Source: Gavia stellata
Taxonomy: Eukaryota > Chordata > Aves > Gaviiformes > Gaviidae
Length of the DNA stretch: 64,000 nt
Reading direction: 5' to 3'
NCBI RefSeq assembly: GCF_030936135.1
Contig: NC_082595.1
Span: forward strand, 109,694,334 to 109,758,333
Shown here: one piece after another, positions 11,901-23,887 of the stretch
How positions within the stretch are numbered: position 1 is the first letter of the stretch
Layout: the number at the start of each line of letters is the position of its first letter
Program-made: the position numbers and the translations under genes
Notes under the pieces: generated by a model
Told to the model about the DNA's origin: nothing
What the model saw: only the letters and a program-made list of their open reading frames with translations
Database searches by the model: none

Positions 11901-14469
11901 AGGTCTGCTCTCAAAATGATGGGATGAGAGTCTTCACTTCCCCTCTGTTTTCTGCATACTGTTCCTTGACCCTCCAAAATCAGCTTTTTCATCAGAGACA
12001 ATGTCACTGAACTGCATCCTGAGTCACGGGACAACTTCTCCTGATAGACACATGCATGGTGAAGGCAACAGGACCTGAGAGGTCATGCTGGAGACCATGC
12101 TGGAGAAGTGGTGCTTCCAGCATCCCCTAGGAACTGCTGGCTTCCTTAAAATGCCTCAGAAGCTGTGTGGTCCAATTACAAAAAATATGATCATTATGAC
12201 TTGGATGAAAATGTCACGGGGGAAATGATGAGATAGTTTTAGTTTCTTCTCAGACCACAGGGTTTAGGAACTGCTGAAGCAAGCCAAGCGTTGTGAGGAG
12301 CTGCTCGTGGCGGTGCTTGGGGGAATGAGCTGGGAGATACGCAGTGTTGTGATTTCTACCTTTGCTCCGAACACAAGGAGAAAAGGGAACAGAGTGGTCT
12401 GTGATTCAGGAATTCATGTCCACCATGGGAAGCTTGGCTTTTAGTCCCTGCGTTGTCATGAGTCCCGCGGCTGCTCTGTGCCCCAACGGTGTAACGAACA
12501 CGGCAGCTTCCAGCAGCTGCGGGGGATTTTCCACTTCCTCCAAGCAAAACCCAGTGCTACAAGGAGCCTCCCAAATCTTAAGACACTGGGCATCCTCCTA
12601 CACGTTTCAACACCTCCTCTGGATCAGAGTCCAGACTAAGGATAAGATTCAATCATTTATTGCCTTTGCATTGAAAAATATTGCAGCAAAGCAGTTTTTC
12701 AGCTCCCCTTTGCTCACGATGTCTGTTTAACGTGCCTTCCCACTGCAGTCACTGGAGGTGTCGTCCAGGCAGTCAGCAGAGCCTGGAGGGATTCAGCTCA
12801 TGCTAAAGCAGACACCTGCATCCAGCTGAATTGCTCCCCAGGCTCCACTGACTGTGTTGGCTGGGATGAATTCAGATGCCTCAACACAGGTGTTTAGCAT
12901 TTTTGGGATCCTTTGGATCTAATGCTGAGAGTCACATCCTGGTCGTGTCGTTTAGCTGGGAAGGGGAGATAATGCAGTGATATTTGATGAAGTGCTGTCC
13001 CTCAATCCAGTGCACGCAACCAGCCTGTCTGCCTGACCCTCTTTTGGAGGAGCACTCTGAAAATGCCTGTAGCACCGTGAGTTGGCATGGCAGTTTTCAT
13101 GTCTCAGCATCAAGGAATGCTTCAGAATGGACCAGAATCAACAGTTATGTACCAAAAAGCTGATGCAAGGATTTCCAGTACAGCTATCATAGGCTGAAAA
13201 CAAACCAGAAGTCCCTACAGGAACACCTCTACTGCCCTTTTGCTAATCTCTGGAGCTATTTAGGACCTCAGGGTTTGCAGGTTTTCTTGAAAGACGACCA
13301 GTAGTTTCTGCAGACACCAGTGGCTCAGCACTTTCCACCTTCAGATTTTACAGTGGAAGCTGATGTTTTGCCAGTGAACTGAGATGAATAATTAAATTCA
13401 CTAGGGAAAGAAATACTAGTTACTGCTTCTACACAAGGGACGTTAGAAGGTTGTCTTTAATTGTGGTGCAACCGCATTTTTTACTTCCTATTTTGGGCCA
13501 AACCAGAAATGACTTTGCAGGCCAGTTCTGCTCATTCCTCACAAATTTTTGGAGACCTTCAGCTTCTGCAAGCTGTGTTACTCAATCTGTGCATGCATTT
13601 ACTTCATGTTTACAAAGCCATGATGAACAAATTCAGTCTAGGAAAGGCACCAGAAAGAGGGGTCCCTCTTCCAAAGAGCTACCTGTGAAAAAGGGGTCAA
13701 CACAACCACAGGAGAGAGGAACGCAGAAGAGTTTGCTGTTGTCTGTATAGCCGTGGGATATGGGGCTGTAGCTTTACCTGTCCTGATTGCAATTATTCTT
13801 CCTATGTTTACAGTAGGAAAGAAATGGGAATAAGTGTTTTCACCATCAGGGGTGGAAATAGGCTCCCCATGGAGGCAGCAGGGACAAGAAATGGAGCCAG
13901 GTTAGGATGGCATGGGTGAGTTTCTCAAAGTACTGTGTCGTGGAGACTGCTGAACTCAGTGTCTTGGCTCTGTGGTCCCACCTGCCAGCAGTGTCCTTTT
14001 GCATGATGGGGCTCCAGCTGGAGGCAAAAATCACATGGGGTCTTTCTGGCTGACAAAGACCGGGTTATCCTGAGGTCCGTGATCAGTCTCTTCCTCTGTT
14101 CACGACCGTATCATGGTCTTCTGTGAAGCAAATGTATGAGACCCCAAAGTGTCCCTGGTGCCCTCAAGGACCTGGTGGGCCACGTGCTATGTGATTACAC
14201 CACACTCCCACACCTCAGGGCCAACATTTTTATAAAAACAGCTCTGCTCTGGGTTGAAAAGACCAGAAAACCAGGCTTCAGGGATGTCGTATATTACTCA
14301 CGCGGCTCTCAGAGGCAGAGGGGACCTGGCGTATCGGAGTATCAGGCAGGCAGGAGACTGAAGGAGAGGATTACAGGAACACGCAAAGAAGCTATGGCAG
14401 TGTGAGCTCCTTCACTTCGACATAACTATATCTCCCAGTGGAGATTTCTCCGCTTTAATTTCCCCCGCA
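5969..14469. other. Intergenic, no gene seen apart from an old CR1
   Basis: Contains the decayed CR1 near 7.5-7.9 kb. The stretch 8870-9290 mixes GC-rich and AT-rich blocks, has no repeats, and carries TTATCT at 9137-9142. The longest open frames here show no recognisable domain. Confidence 0.7.
7536..7936 (-). mobile_element. Probable old, decayed CR1
   Basis: The left end reads ggggttggaaggggctcctt and then catcctcctgcctcaaggca, like an old CR1 3' end. Near 7900-7935, cagcactccagctgagacc resembles the antisense of the CR1 segment encoding the RPHLE region. The middle is not recognisable by eye, so the extent is a guess. Confidence 0.45.
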
Positions 14470-15244
14470 GAAAAGGACCTGGGGGTGTTGATTGACACCC
14501 GGCTGAATATGAGCCAGCAGTGTGCCCAGGTGGCCAAGAAGGCCAACGCCATCCTGGCCTGTATCAGAAAGAGTGTGGCCAGCAGGAGCAGGGAGGGGAT
14601 CGTGCCCCTGTACTCAGCACTGGTGAGGCCGCACCTCGAATGCTGTGTTCAGGTTTGGGCCCCTCACTACAAGAAAGACATGGAGGTGCTGGAGCGTGTC
14701 CAGAGAAGGGCGACGAAGCTGGTGAGGGGTCTGGAGCACAAGTCTGATGAGGAGCGGCTGAGGGAACTGGGGTTGTTCAGTCTGGAGAAGAGGAGGCTGA
14801 GGGGAGACCTTATCACTCTCTACAACTACCTGAAGGGGGGTTGCAGAGAGGTGGGTGTTGGTCTCTTCTCCCAAGTGACAAGTGACAGGACTAGAGGAAA
14901 TGGCCTCAAGTTGCACCAGGGGAGGTTCAGGCTAGATATTAGGAAAAAGTTCTTTACCGAGAGAGTAGTGAAACATTGGAATAGACTGCCCAGGGAGGTG
15001 GTAGAGTCACCCTCCCTGGAGGTATTCAAGGAGCGTGTGGATGTGGCATTGTGGGATGTAGCTTGATGGACATGGTGCTGTGTGGTGTTGGGTGGGTTGG
15101 TTTTTGGTGTGTTGTGCCTTGTTGTTGTTGTGTGGTGGTTGGCTTGCGTGGGTTGGTGGTTTTTTTTTTTTTTTTTCAGGTTGGACTTGATGATCTTACA
15201 GGTCTTTTCCAACCGTAGTGATTCTGTGATTCTGTGATTCTGTA
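14470..15244 (+). mobile_element. CR1 LINE, 5'-truncated, with reverse-transcriptase C terminus
   Basis: About 775 bp. Positions 14470-15066 stay open and encode the end of the CR1 ORF2 protein, including [19 protein letters not shown] and [12 protein letters not shown], ending shortly after the segment with [10 protein letters not shown]. Then comes a G/T-rich 3' UTR, a T run, the CR1 3' hallmark (ttggacttgatgatctt) and a short tail of tgattc repeats. The long open frame suggests a fairly young insertion. It is dead for movement because the 5' part (endonuclease and most of the RT) is missing. Confidence 0.93.
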
Positions 15245-18200
15245 ATGGTGACTGTGTCCACACGACATCTCCCAAAGCTGGACATGAAGAGCTGTGGTCC
15301 CTGCCTAGAAAAAACTGTGCTGGCAGGAGTCCCAGACTAGCTGCAATTTATACTGGCACAACTGGACTCTCTCTCACTCAGCCTGTTTTGTTCAGAGGTT
15401 TAAGCTGCGGCTTAGCTCATATTTGCTGTTTTGCAGTGCCTCTTTCCCAGTGTTGTGGCCTGGCATCCCCATCCAGGTAAACTGGATGGTGTAATGGTGA
15501 GGAGGGAATGGGCTTCTGGTTTGGGGGACAAAACCCTTCCTTCTCCCACAAAGAATTCAGATCGTTCTTTTCAGGTGAATGAAATGATACTACATATTTC
15601 ATTTTCTCTTGTTTTATTACTTAATCTCACAAGAAGTTGAATAAGGGGATCATAGCTTCATTTCAAGGTAAAACCATTCCACAAGACAGAAAAAGCAAGA
15701 AATTTCATTTTGAAACTCAGGGCAAAATGCTTCAAAGTTTTCTCCATTTTTTTTTTTTTTGGCTGAAACAGCTTGCCAAATTTGGCCTGAACTTGCAAAG
15801 AGACTTGATCTGCCAAAACCTGCATTTTTCAGTGAATTAATGATTGTTATGAAAAATTTCAGCCAGCTCAGACAAAACCCAGAGCTGTTTCAAAGAGATA
15901 AAGTTAAAATGGTGCAAAAATCTTCCCAGACAAGCCTTTATGGTTAGCTTCTTAAAGGAATGCATGTACCTAACTCCCTCTCAAATGACGGAGAGTTAGT
16001 ACTTAATTCTTGGATGACATTGGCCCTTCATGCTTATATGGTGACGACTGTTTTCGACAGCAGAAGGGACTGAACCAATGACTACCGCGAGCAAAAAGCA
16101 GAGTTCACACTAGCTCCATTGACCCCCGTCCAAGGATTTGCACAGACTTTTTTACAGTACTGTTTGAGCAGCATTTGGTAGCACACCACCTGATGTTAAC
16201 GGATCTGGCCCTTCTCCCTAGGAGCAAAGTTCTGCACTTGGCAGGTTTCAAGCCCGGCTTGCTATAAAATGCACATTCTGCTGAAAAATCCCAGTGACCA
16301 GCTCTGCTCCTTGGCCTTGCTTCATTTTCAAATCAAAGCACAGCCTCAGCATCCTCCCTCATCCTCCCTTTTATTTCCCTCTTGGCAAAAAATAAAGGCG
16401 TATATTTTTCCTAGGACACTGGTATCTCTGCCCAGAACATGCCATGATATTATTTTTAACTCTGTTTTCTCTTCCTTGCTTTTCTTTATGGAAGAGCCTT
16501 GGAAGCCCTCTTTTTTTTTCATCTGCACCCGCATCTGCTTTGCCCTTTCCTTCCCTTCCTCTCGCCTCTTGATATGAAACCCTGGTCCGATTCCAGCAAA
16601 CTGCCAAATGTACCGTGCAGGGAGCTGGGCAGAAATACCTCGGCCGATTAAATCACCCTTTTTAAATAGCCTGAGCAGTTCATGTCAACTCTCCCTGCCA
16701 AACAGTTTCTTGCCTACCCATCTCCGTTCAGCAGTGCGGCGGCCAACCTCTCTTGCTCTTGACTTGTGCTGAGAAAAGGCAGCTCACAAGCCAGACAGAT
16801 ATGTAGACATCCCCTGAAACAACAGGAGGAGGTGCAAGGGAATAGTAAGAAGCATTGCTGGGCAGATCGGACATGGCATTTCACCAAAACTTCGTTGTTC
16901 CCTTGCTGAGTGTGGAACAAGTGTTGTGTTAAGGGTCTTAGAGGGCTGACTGCTTAGTTGCAGTGTACCTGGGGGTTGTAGGTGAGTTTGGAGCTTCACT
17001 GTGCTGGGGCTGCTGTAGGTGGATATAGGGGACCCTAAAATCTAGCCTTCTGCATGGTGCCTCTGTGGAAAGGCTGAGGGGGACTTGGTGAGGTGGGAGC
17101 TACCCAAAGACTGGCAGGGAGGAGTGCCGGGCACGTGGCTTAGGTGGAAACAATGATGTCTGGAAAGCCACGGGGCAGTGAGGTGTTTTTAGGGGCTCAG
17201 ATGTGTCTTGGTGACCACCAAGGTCCTGCCTTATCTCTGAGACACTGCGGTGCTTCCTGGTACCTCGAGTTTTCTTCTCAAGGGCATGGGTCAAAGCGGC
17301 TGCCCCGCGCACGCACGGTGGAGCTCCCAGCAGCTCTGAGGCTCCTGTTGACGCAGGGAGGAGGAAGGACGTGACTCCACCTTGCTGAGCACTCAGAACC
17401 TTGCAGGTGTTGCATACCAGAGAAAAGGTGAAGGAGAAGAAGAGGCATGAGGAGGTGACCTGAATTCCTCTGGGCTGGCTGTGGTCAATGGATGACCAGG
17501 GAAGGAAAGGCCCTTCTCTGGCTAAGAACCAGCTTTCTCTTTAGGATGGAAAAGCCTCTTCCCACCCAGCCCATCAATACTGGTGAAGGGTGGGCTGGCT
17601 GGACTGCAGCAAAGACTGAGACATTGTCCTCTGCACGGTGTGTGCAGGTTCAAGTGCACTTCTGCAGCTGATCTCCAGGCATTGCAGGGCCTTAATGTTT
17701 CCTTGTCCTCATTCAGATCCAGGCCATTAGCACTAACAAGTGAATGGGCCTGTGGACCAGGGGAAACCCTTTCCACAAGATGTCCCAGGGGCCCAGGTCA
17801 CGGTGGGTTTACAATCCACATGAAAACGGAGTGGATGTTCATATGGATAGAAAGAAAAGCTAATTTTATAACAGCAAGACCTTAAATAATACACCAGGGC
17901 TTTGTAAGGGATACAAACCCTTATGTTTGAGGGGAGGAGGTAAATAGGGTCTAGAAGAAATATCCCATGGGAGCTGCTCATCCTGCTGCTGAGGGTATCT
18001 GGCACCTTCCTTTGATGCAATTGCTTCAATCCCCAGTGAAGCATCACCCTGGAGCCAGCAGCTTTGGGGGGGGACCCTGGACCAGAGCATCCTGCACACA
18101 AGCCCCGTTATTGCACGCTTGTCTGCAAGCGCAGCCCGTGCTTGTCCTTCCTGTTCCCAGGCAGAAGTCAAGGTCTCCGCGGCAGGAGAGCCTGACGCAG

Positions 18201-21200
18201 GCAGCTCCCCCCCGTGACGCTCCTGCACCCGGGTACAGAACATTCCCGTGGGGAGGCGTGGGGTGGGCAGGGGGGCCAGGGTGCAGATGCAAGCTGCCTG
18301 TTACCTTGAGCGCTGGGGAATGGCTCCGGAGCGAGCAGGGATACGGTTGGCTTGTTTTGCAGTCCTACTCCAAGCAAGAGGAGGAGGAGGAGGAAGAGAA
18401 GGAGGAGAAGGAGGAGGAGGAGCGGGGCCGCCGGCAGGGATTGCATGGGAGACTGCATTGGAAATAGCCGGCACAGCTGGGCTCTGTCCCGTGGCCTTCA
18501 CCTCGCTGCTTTGCTAGGGTAACAGGAAAGGGGGGGACTTGGCTGGGGAGCCCTTTGATTTCTCCTGCCTTCATACTTCGGTTTCTTCCCAGGTGGAGGC
18601 GAATGGGAGCACAGGGGGTACCTTCACTCTCTGGTCCCGAAGGCAAGCAGACCAGCATGGATTGGATCCATCCTATTAAGCTCTCTTCACCTTCAGAAAA
18701 GGATGGCCACCTTCAAAATGACCATTGGGAAAGGTCCCTGGCCCGTGATAACCCCCAAACCACGCCTGGGACTCATCTGGGTCAGTGCTAGCCAGGCCAA
18801 GCCAGACCTGTGCCAGACTAAGCAGGATGGACAATTTGGAGATGGATGTTCAAAGGGCTTTCTCCATGTTTCCATGTGAGACAGAACAATGTGACAGTCC
18901 TCTTTCCCTCTGTCCATCTTTGTGAGCTCCTCCTGCTTCAGAAGCAACATCAGTTGGGCATCTCCCCTGAGATGAACCATCCTGATATCCCTTCCTTTGG
19001 CATCCAAAGAGGACAAGGCTGTGAGAAATCCTCTGAGTAAAATACAGCCTGTCCCCAGGGCTCAAACCTTCCTTACTTGTGTACAAGGAGCTGAGACTGG
19101 GAAACAGGAGGCATGTTTAGTCCACCAGCCTGGTGGGTGGCTGCCTTTATCCCAACAAATAGTTTTAGATTTGCAGGTCACACCTTGGGCTAGGATGTTA
19201 TAGGTACATGCTGAAGGCTTTACAGTCTTCCACCATTCCACTCTTTTTAGACCAAATACCTAAGAGAGAAACCAAGGCAATGGTTTAGAAGCACCTACCA
19301 GTGCTTCTCTAGCACCGCACACACAAAGCTGTGCATGTGGAGCACACACACACGAGTGCTCCCACCCCTTCAGCCTTCCCCGACTCCCCAACCCACCGTA
19401 GCTGACACTTAGCCACAAGCTGAGCCTCCCTTAGCAATTTTGGCTACCAGCATGCCTCTCCCCGAGGCTCCCAATGCTGTGGGAGTGAGGAGAGGGTAGG
19501 GGAATCGGGGGGAAGGGTGTAAATTACTCACTGAGGATGCTATCACGTCAAGCCCACTGTTTACAAGCTGCTGCCAGGTTATTGAAGATCAGAGAGTCGC
19601 TGGGTCTAAACACAGCTACTCCTGGAGTGCAGCGTGTCGAAGCTGGTTGATACATGTCCACCCGCTGCCCTTGGGTTGACCTTTAAGACCTTGGAGTTAT
19701 CAGAGGGAAGCGACCATGCGGTGGGGCTGGAGGACCACCTACGGTGCGACGTGAGCTGTGTGGTGATCTTGCACAGCTCAAGGAGAGGAGATCTAGAGAT
19801 ACAGCCTACACAGGGGGCTCTTGGCCCATATAGATCCAGGGCTGGGAACCTATATGAGCATCAAAACACCTGGGATAAATGATTGCCAGCTTATAGACAG
19901 CTTTTTCCCTGTCTATCCAGTTGGGTTGATTAACCTCCTCTGTGGTGTTGGCCCATGGAGCAAGGTGGCTCTGTCCACCAGACGAAAACCAATGCTGGTG
20001 ATTTCAGGCAAAATTGGGCTTAGTGAATATATCTGTACTAGCAAATTCCACACAGACAGTAATTTGATCATCTGCACTGCTAAATTGTTAACATGCTCCC
20101 AGCATCAGCTTGGCCCAGCTCAGCTAGCATAGACCCAAACGACATCAGACCGGAGACAGCACACACCAGGGACCATTCCCAAAATGTATTTTGGATCTCT
20201 CCACCCTGTTCTGGAGGCTGAGAGAGTTTAATAGTGTGGACGTGGCCAGACCAGGCCAGCTGGCCTTGGGGTCAGAGGACAGGCCAGGTACTTTTTTTGT
20301 TTATCAGCACAGCCATAATGAGTGGGCTCAAAATTTTAAGGTACTGGAGAGTCCACACCAACCAGAACAGCCCCAGCAGCATTTGTCCTGCAGAAGGAAG
20401 GCCATTGAGGTCCTTGGTTGAAGATGGCAAATACAAAGGTCATTAGATGAAGATGGTAAAGGGAAGGTGCTGGTAGAGAAGGAAGGTCAGAGCACACCCT
20501 TGCTCTAGTGCAGGGTCCAATTTCAAGTGCAGAAGGACTTATTGTGATACTCATTACTGACCTCCTGGGCAGGACAGGCCACTTGTTCTGAAGGTTTGAT
20601 CTGGATAAGAAAACGTGGGGCAAAGGCTCTCGCATTTACCTGTTCAGAGCAGCTGAACATCCCTCTGCTTGCAAGAACACATGCCCCAGTCAAGGCTTAT
20701 CCCTATGGCTTGTAGGTGCTCTATGTTCTGCCTTTCTTCTTTGCCAGAGGGATATCCTTTCAGCAGTGGGCACTGCCCCATATGCCTCCAGTACTTACCT
20801 TTCTTAATATATCCCTATGGGTGAGCTGGGGGCCTGGATGGGACCCCTAGCTTGTGGGGCAGGGGAGAGCAGCAGGCATGTAGGGCTCAGTGGGAAGAAG
20901 GTCTGTTGTTGCTCACATCACATTGCTAGTCCGTAGCAGAGGGCAACCTGGAGGCTAGGCCAGATCTTTCTTGCAAGGTTTTCTACCCAGATAAAATAGG
21001 TGAGCTCAGCTCTGGGCTGGGTTCCTACATGCCGCTCTCCACTTGTAAATACACTGAAATTCCTGATCCGGAGCTGTTCCTCTGCTATTTGCTCAGAGTC
21101 ACCAGGCAGACCCTCAAATTCCAGGAAAACTCAGAAAACTGACTGCAGTGCCTGTTAATGTCACACACAGAGGGATGCAGATATGTGAGCATCAAAAGCC

Positions 21201-23558
21201 AGCAGAAGCAGATAGGTCCAAACTAGATGTCCTCATTCCCAGACACCAATATGTCTATAGCTGCCATTTCTGATCAAGTGGGTCCACATGAACGGCCCCA
21301 CACCTACGTCCACTGAACCTTCCTCAGAGTGTCACCCTCCTTATCACATTTATTGTTTTTATCCTTCAAAGACTTCACTACGAGCTGGTAATTGCACCCC
21401 ACCTTCCTGTAACTGCCTGCTGACCCTTGATGGAGAAGTGGTGACCACCCCAATGGCTAAATCCAGAAGCAGTACTTCAGGCCCTCATGAGGCCAAAAGA
21501 AAGGCACATTGTTAATACCTGAGTTGGGTGTCAACATGAGAGCTAAGCAAGGTACCCCGTCCTGAGGCCCACATTGTCCAAGCTTGGCTGCCAAAAGGAC
21601 TCAGCACCTTGACTTGCTTCCAGGGACCTCCGCTTTGCACCTCACTATGAAGAATTTCCTCAAAAGAGTGGCATCTTTGGGAAGGAGAGGCCAGAATGAA
21701 AGTTGCAAGATAGGACCAGAGACTGAAATAAAACCACTGCTCTCCAAAGTTTCGTGAGGGTTCTTGTTGTAGGTAGGCCACAGGGGCACAGGGTGGTTCA
21801 AAGTACAGAGAGAAGATTTGGAGAAGGGGTTTTTTTTCCCCACTGTTTCAGTATTTTTGAGATTTTGGAAATGTTGTCATGGTCCGCCTGAGACCCAATA
21901 AGTTTTCCATCCAAATGAGGCGTTTTGGGAAATGTGGGTGAATGAACTGTATTCTCCATGTGAGGGTTCCTTGTAGTTGGATTTTTTGTTGTCTAAAAAG
22001 ATGTGTCCTCCAATCTGAAGCTTTTTCTGCATCTGGGGCATTCATAACATCTCTTTTAGCTCCTGTAATGGGACTGTTCATGCTACAGACTTTCCCTTAT
22101 AAAGGACATCCATGGGGTCTCTCTTCTCCTCAGCTGCCCATTTCCTTGAAGCTCAGAAGAACATACTACCTCTGCGATCTTCACCCTTCTGGCCAGGGAA
22201 TCAGGGCTACAGCAAGAGACACTTTCCTCCCTCACCTGGGTGGCCAAAAGCCAGGTGATACGAGGTTCAGCAGTGCTGTCAGAAGGAGAAGGGTTCAGGG
22301 GAACAGTGTCACCAAGGCCCTTGCTCTCTACACCCAGGTGATGATGCTCAGCTACTCCAGGACAGCTTCTCTTACCTTATCCTTTCCAGCTCTTCCCCTT
22401 TGTGTGCATTTGTAGCACAGGAGTTTGACCCCAATAGCGGTTCTCCAAGGCACTAATTACTAAGCTGGGCATTTAGCATTCCAAATATCCAGGTTTTGCC
22501 CCAAGAAGTCTACCAAATCCCTAGTTTCCTTGGTATGAATGTCTCCTACCCCTCTTTTGTGGTTAACTGTTTGTCGATCCCAAAAGTCTGCCTGACAGAT
22601 TCAATTCAAGTAAGTGAGTGAAATTCAAGTGAAAACCTCACTTTTGTCCAGATATTTTCAGGTGGCATGTAGCAATAAGGAAAGGCTTGGGTGTTACAGC
22701 AGTTTCTCTTGGCTTCTTTTTAATCATGGAGACACCTCTAGTTTTGAAGAATATCCTCTCTCAAGCAGTGCCACCACAGGGATTTTCATTCAGAGCTGCC
22801 CAGTGCAAAGATCATTCATTCCTCCTCACGAGGTGCACATGATTTCATTTTTTTCTGCCATCACTCTGTTGCCCATGTTGGCTACCAGGGGCTCATGCAC
22901 CAATGTTTGAGTTCAGGGTTGAGTTCAGCCTAGAGGAGATGCCCTGACTGGTACATCAGGGAGACAAGGATGCGCTTCCTCCTTGGCACTAAATTTTGGT
23001 GCAAATGTTATAAGAGTGACAAGCTACATGAGCGTTACTGCTGCACCGTGCCAGGGGTGTTTCCCTGGGCTGTGCACCAAGCTGGGATCAAGACCCTGAG
23101 TCCCTTCACCATCTGTGCCCTTTCCTGGTGGGCCAGACATCACACCCCCGAGCATCCCCAGCCCAGGGCAGGGGACTGACCACAGCAAAACTCCCATCAC
23201 CCTGCCACGGCTGCCTTTCTGCTATCTCCACCCTGTGGCTTCAGCATGCCCTGGATAAAAAGGAAAGAAAGATAAGAAGACCGGGAAGAGGGATCAGGTG
23301 AGGACGAGTTAAATATAGATTTGAAAGTCTGGGGGAACTGTCTTGCTATCACAGAGACATGATCAGTAGAACCTCTGGCTTGGGTACAACGGGGGTGACA
23401 TCTGGCTTTCAGAGTATGGTGGTGGGAACTGGAGGCTCCAGGGAGATGCTCCTTCCTCCTGCTTTGCTGGCACGGGTCTGGAGCTCAGGTTTAAGGCAGA
23501 GGGGGTGAGCTGGCTGCAAGTCCTTTGTTTATGACCGTGAGGACAGCAAGCACAGACT
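15245..23558. other. Intergenic, no gene seen
   Basis: Unique sequence with a GC-rich segment at about 18040-18480 that carries the GGA repeat and scattered CpG. Open frames there are compositional. A short CA repeat lies at about 19344-19355. Confidence 0.7.
18378..18422. repeat. (GGA)n-like simple repeat
   Basis: Purine-only run of gag, gga and aga triplets in a GC-rich neighbourhood. It produces glutamate-rich or leucine/serine-rich chance reading frames on both strands. Confidence 0.9.
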
Positions 23559-23887
23559 CACAGAATCACAGAATCACAGAATCACAGAATCACTAAGGTT
23601 GGAAAAGACCTGTAAGATCATCAAGTCCAACCTAAAAAAAAAACAAAACAAAAAAACCCACCACAAAACAAAAAACACAACACACCAAAAACCAACCCAC
23701 CCAACACCACACAACACTATGCCCATCAAGCCACATCCCACAATGCCACATCCACACGCTCCTTGAATACCTCCAGGGAGGGTGACTCTACCACCTCCCT
23801 GGGCAGCCTATTCCAATGTTTCACTACTCTCTCAGTAAAGAACTTTTTCCTAATATCCAGCCTGAACCTCCCGTGGCGCAACTTGAC
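23559..23887 (-). mobile_element. CR1 LINE 3' fragment
   Basis: Begins with repeats of cacagaat, the reverse of the CR1 tail, then the hallmark ggttggaaaagacctgtaag. It shares the unusual A/C-rich (G/T-rich in sense) segment and the catcaagccacatccc stretch with the copy at 14470-15244, so both belong to one CR1 subfamily. Similarity stops abruptly near 23887. About 330 bp. Confidence 0.9.

Noticed and set aside
17967..18467. Glutamate-rich 166-codon open frame
   Set aside because: The acidic part is only the GGA simple repeat; the remainder has no similarity I can see.
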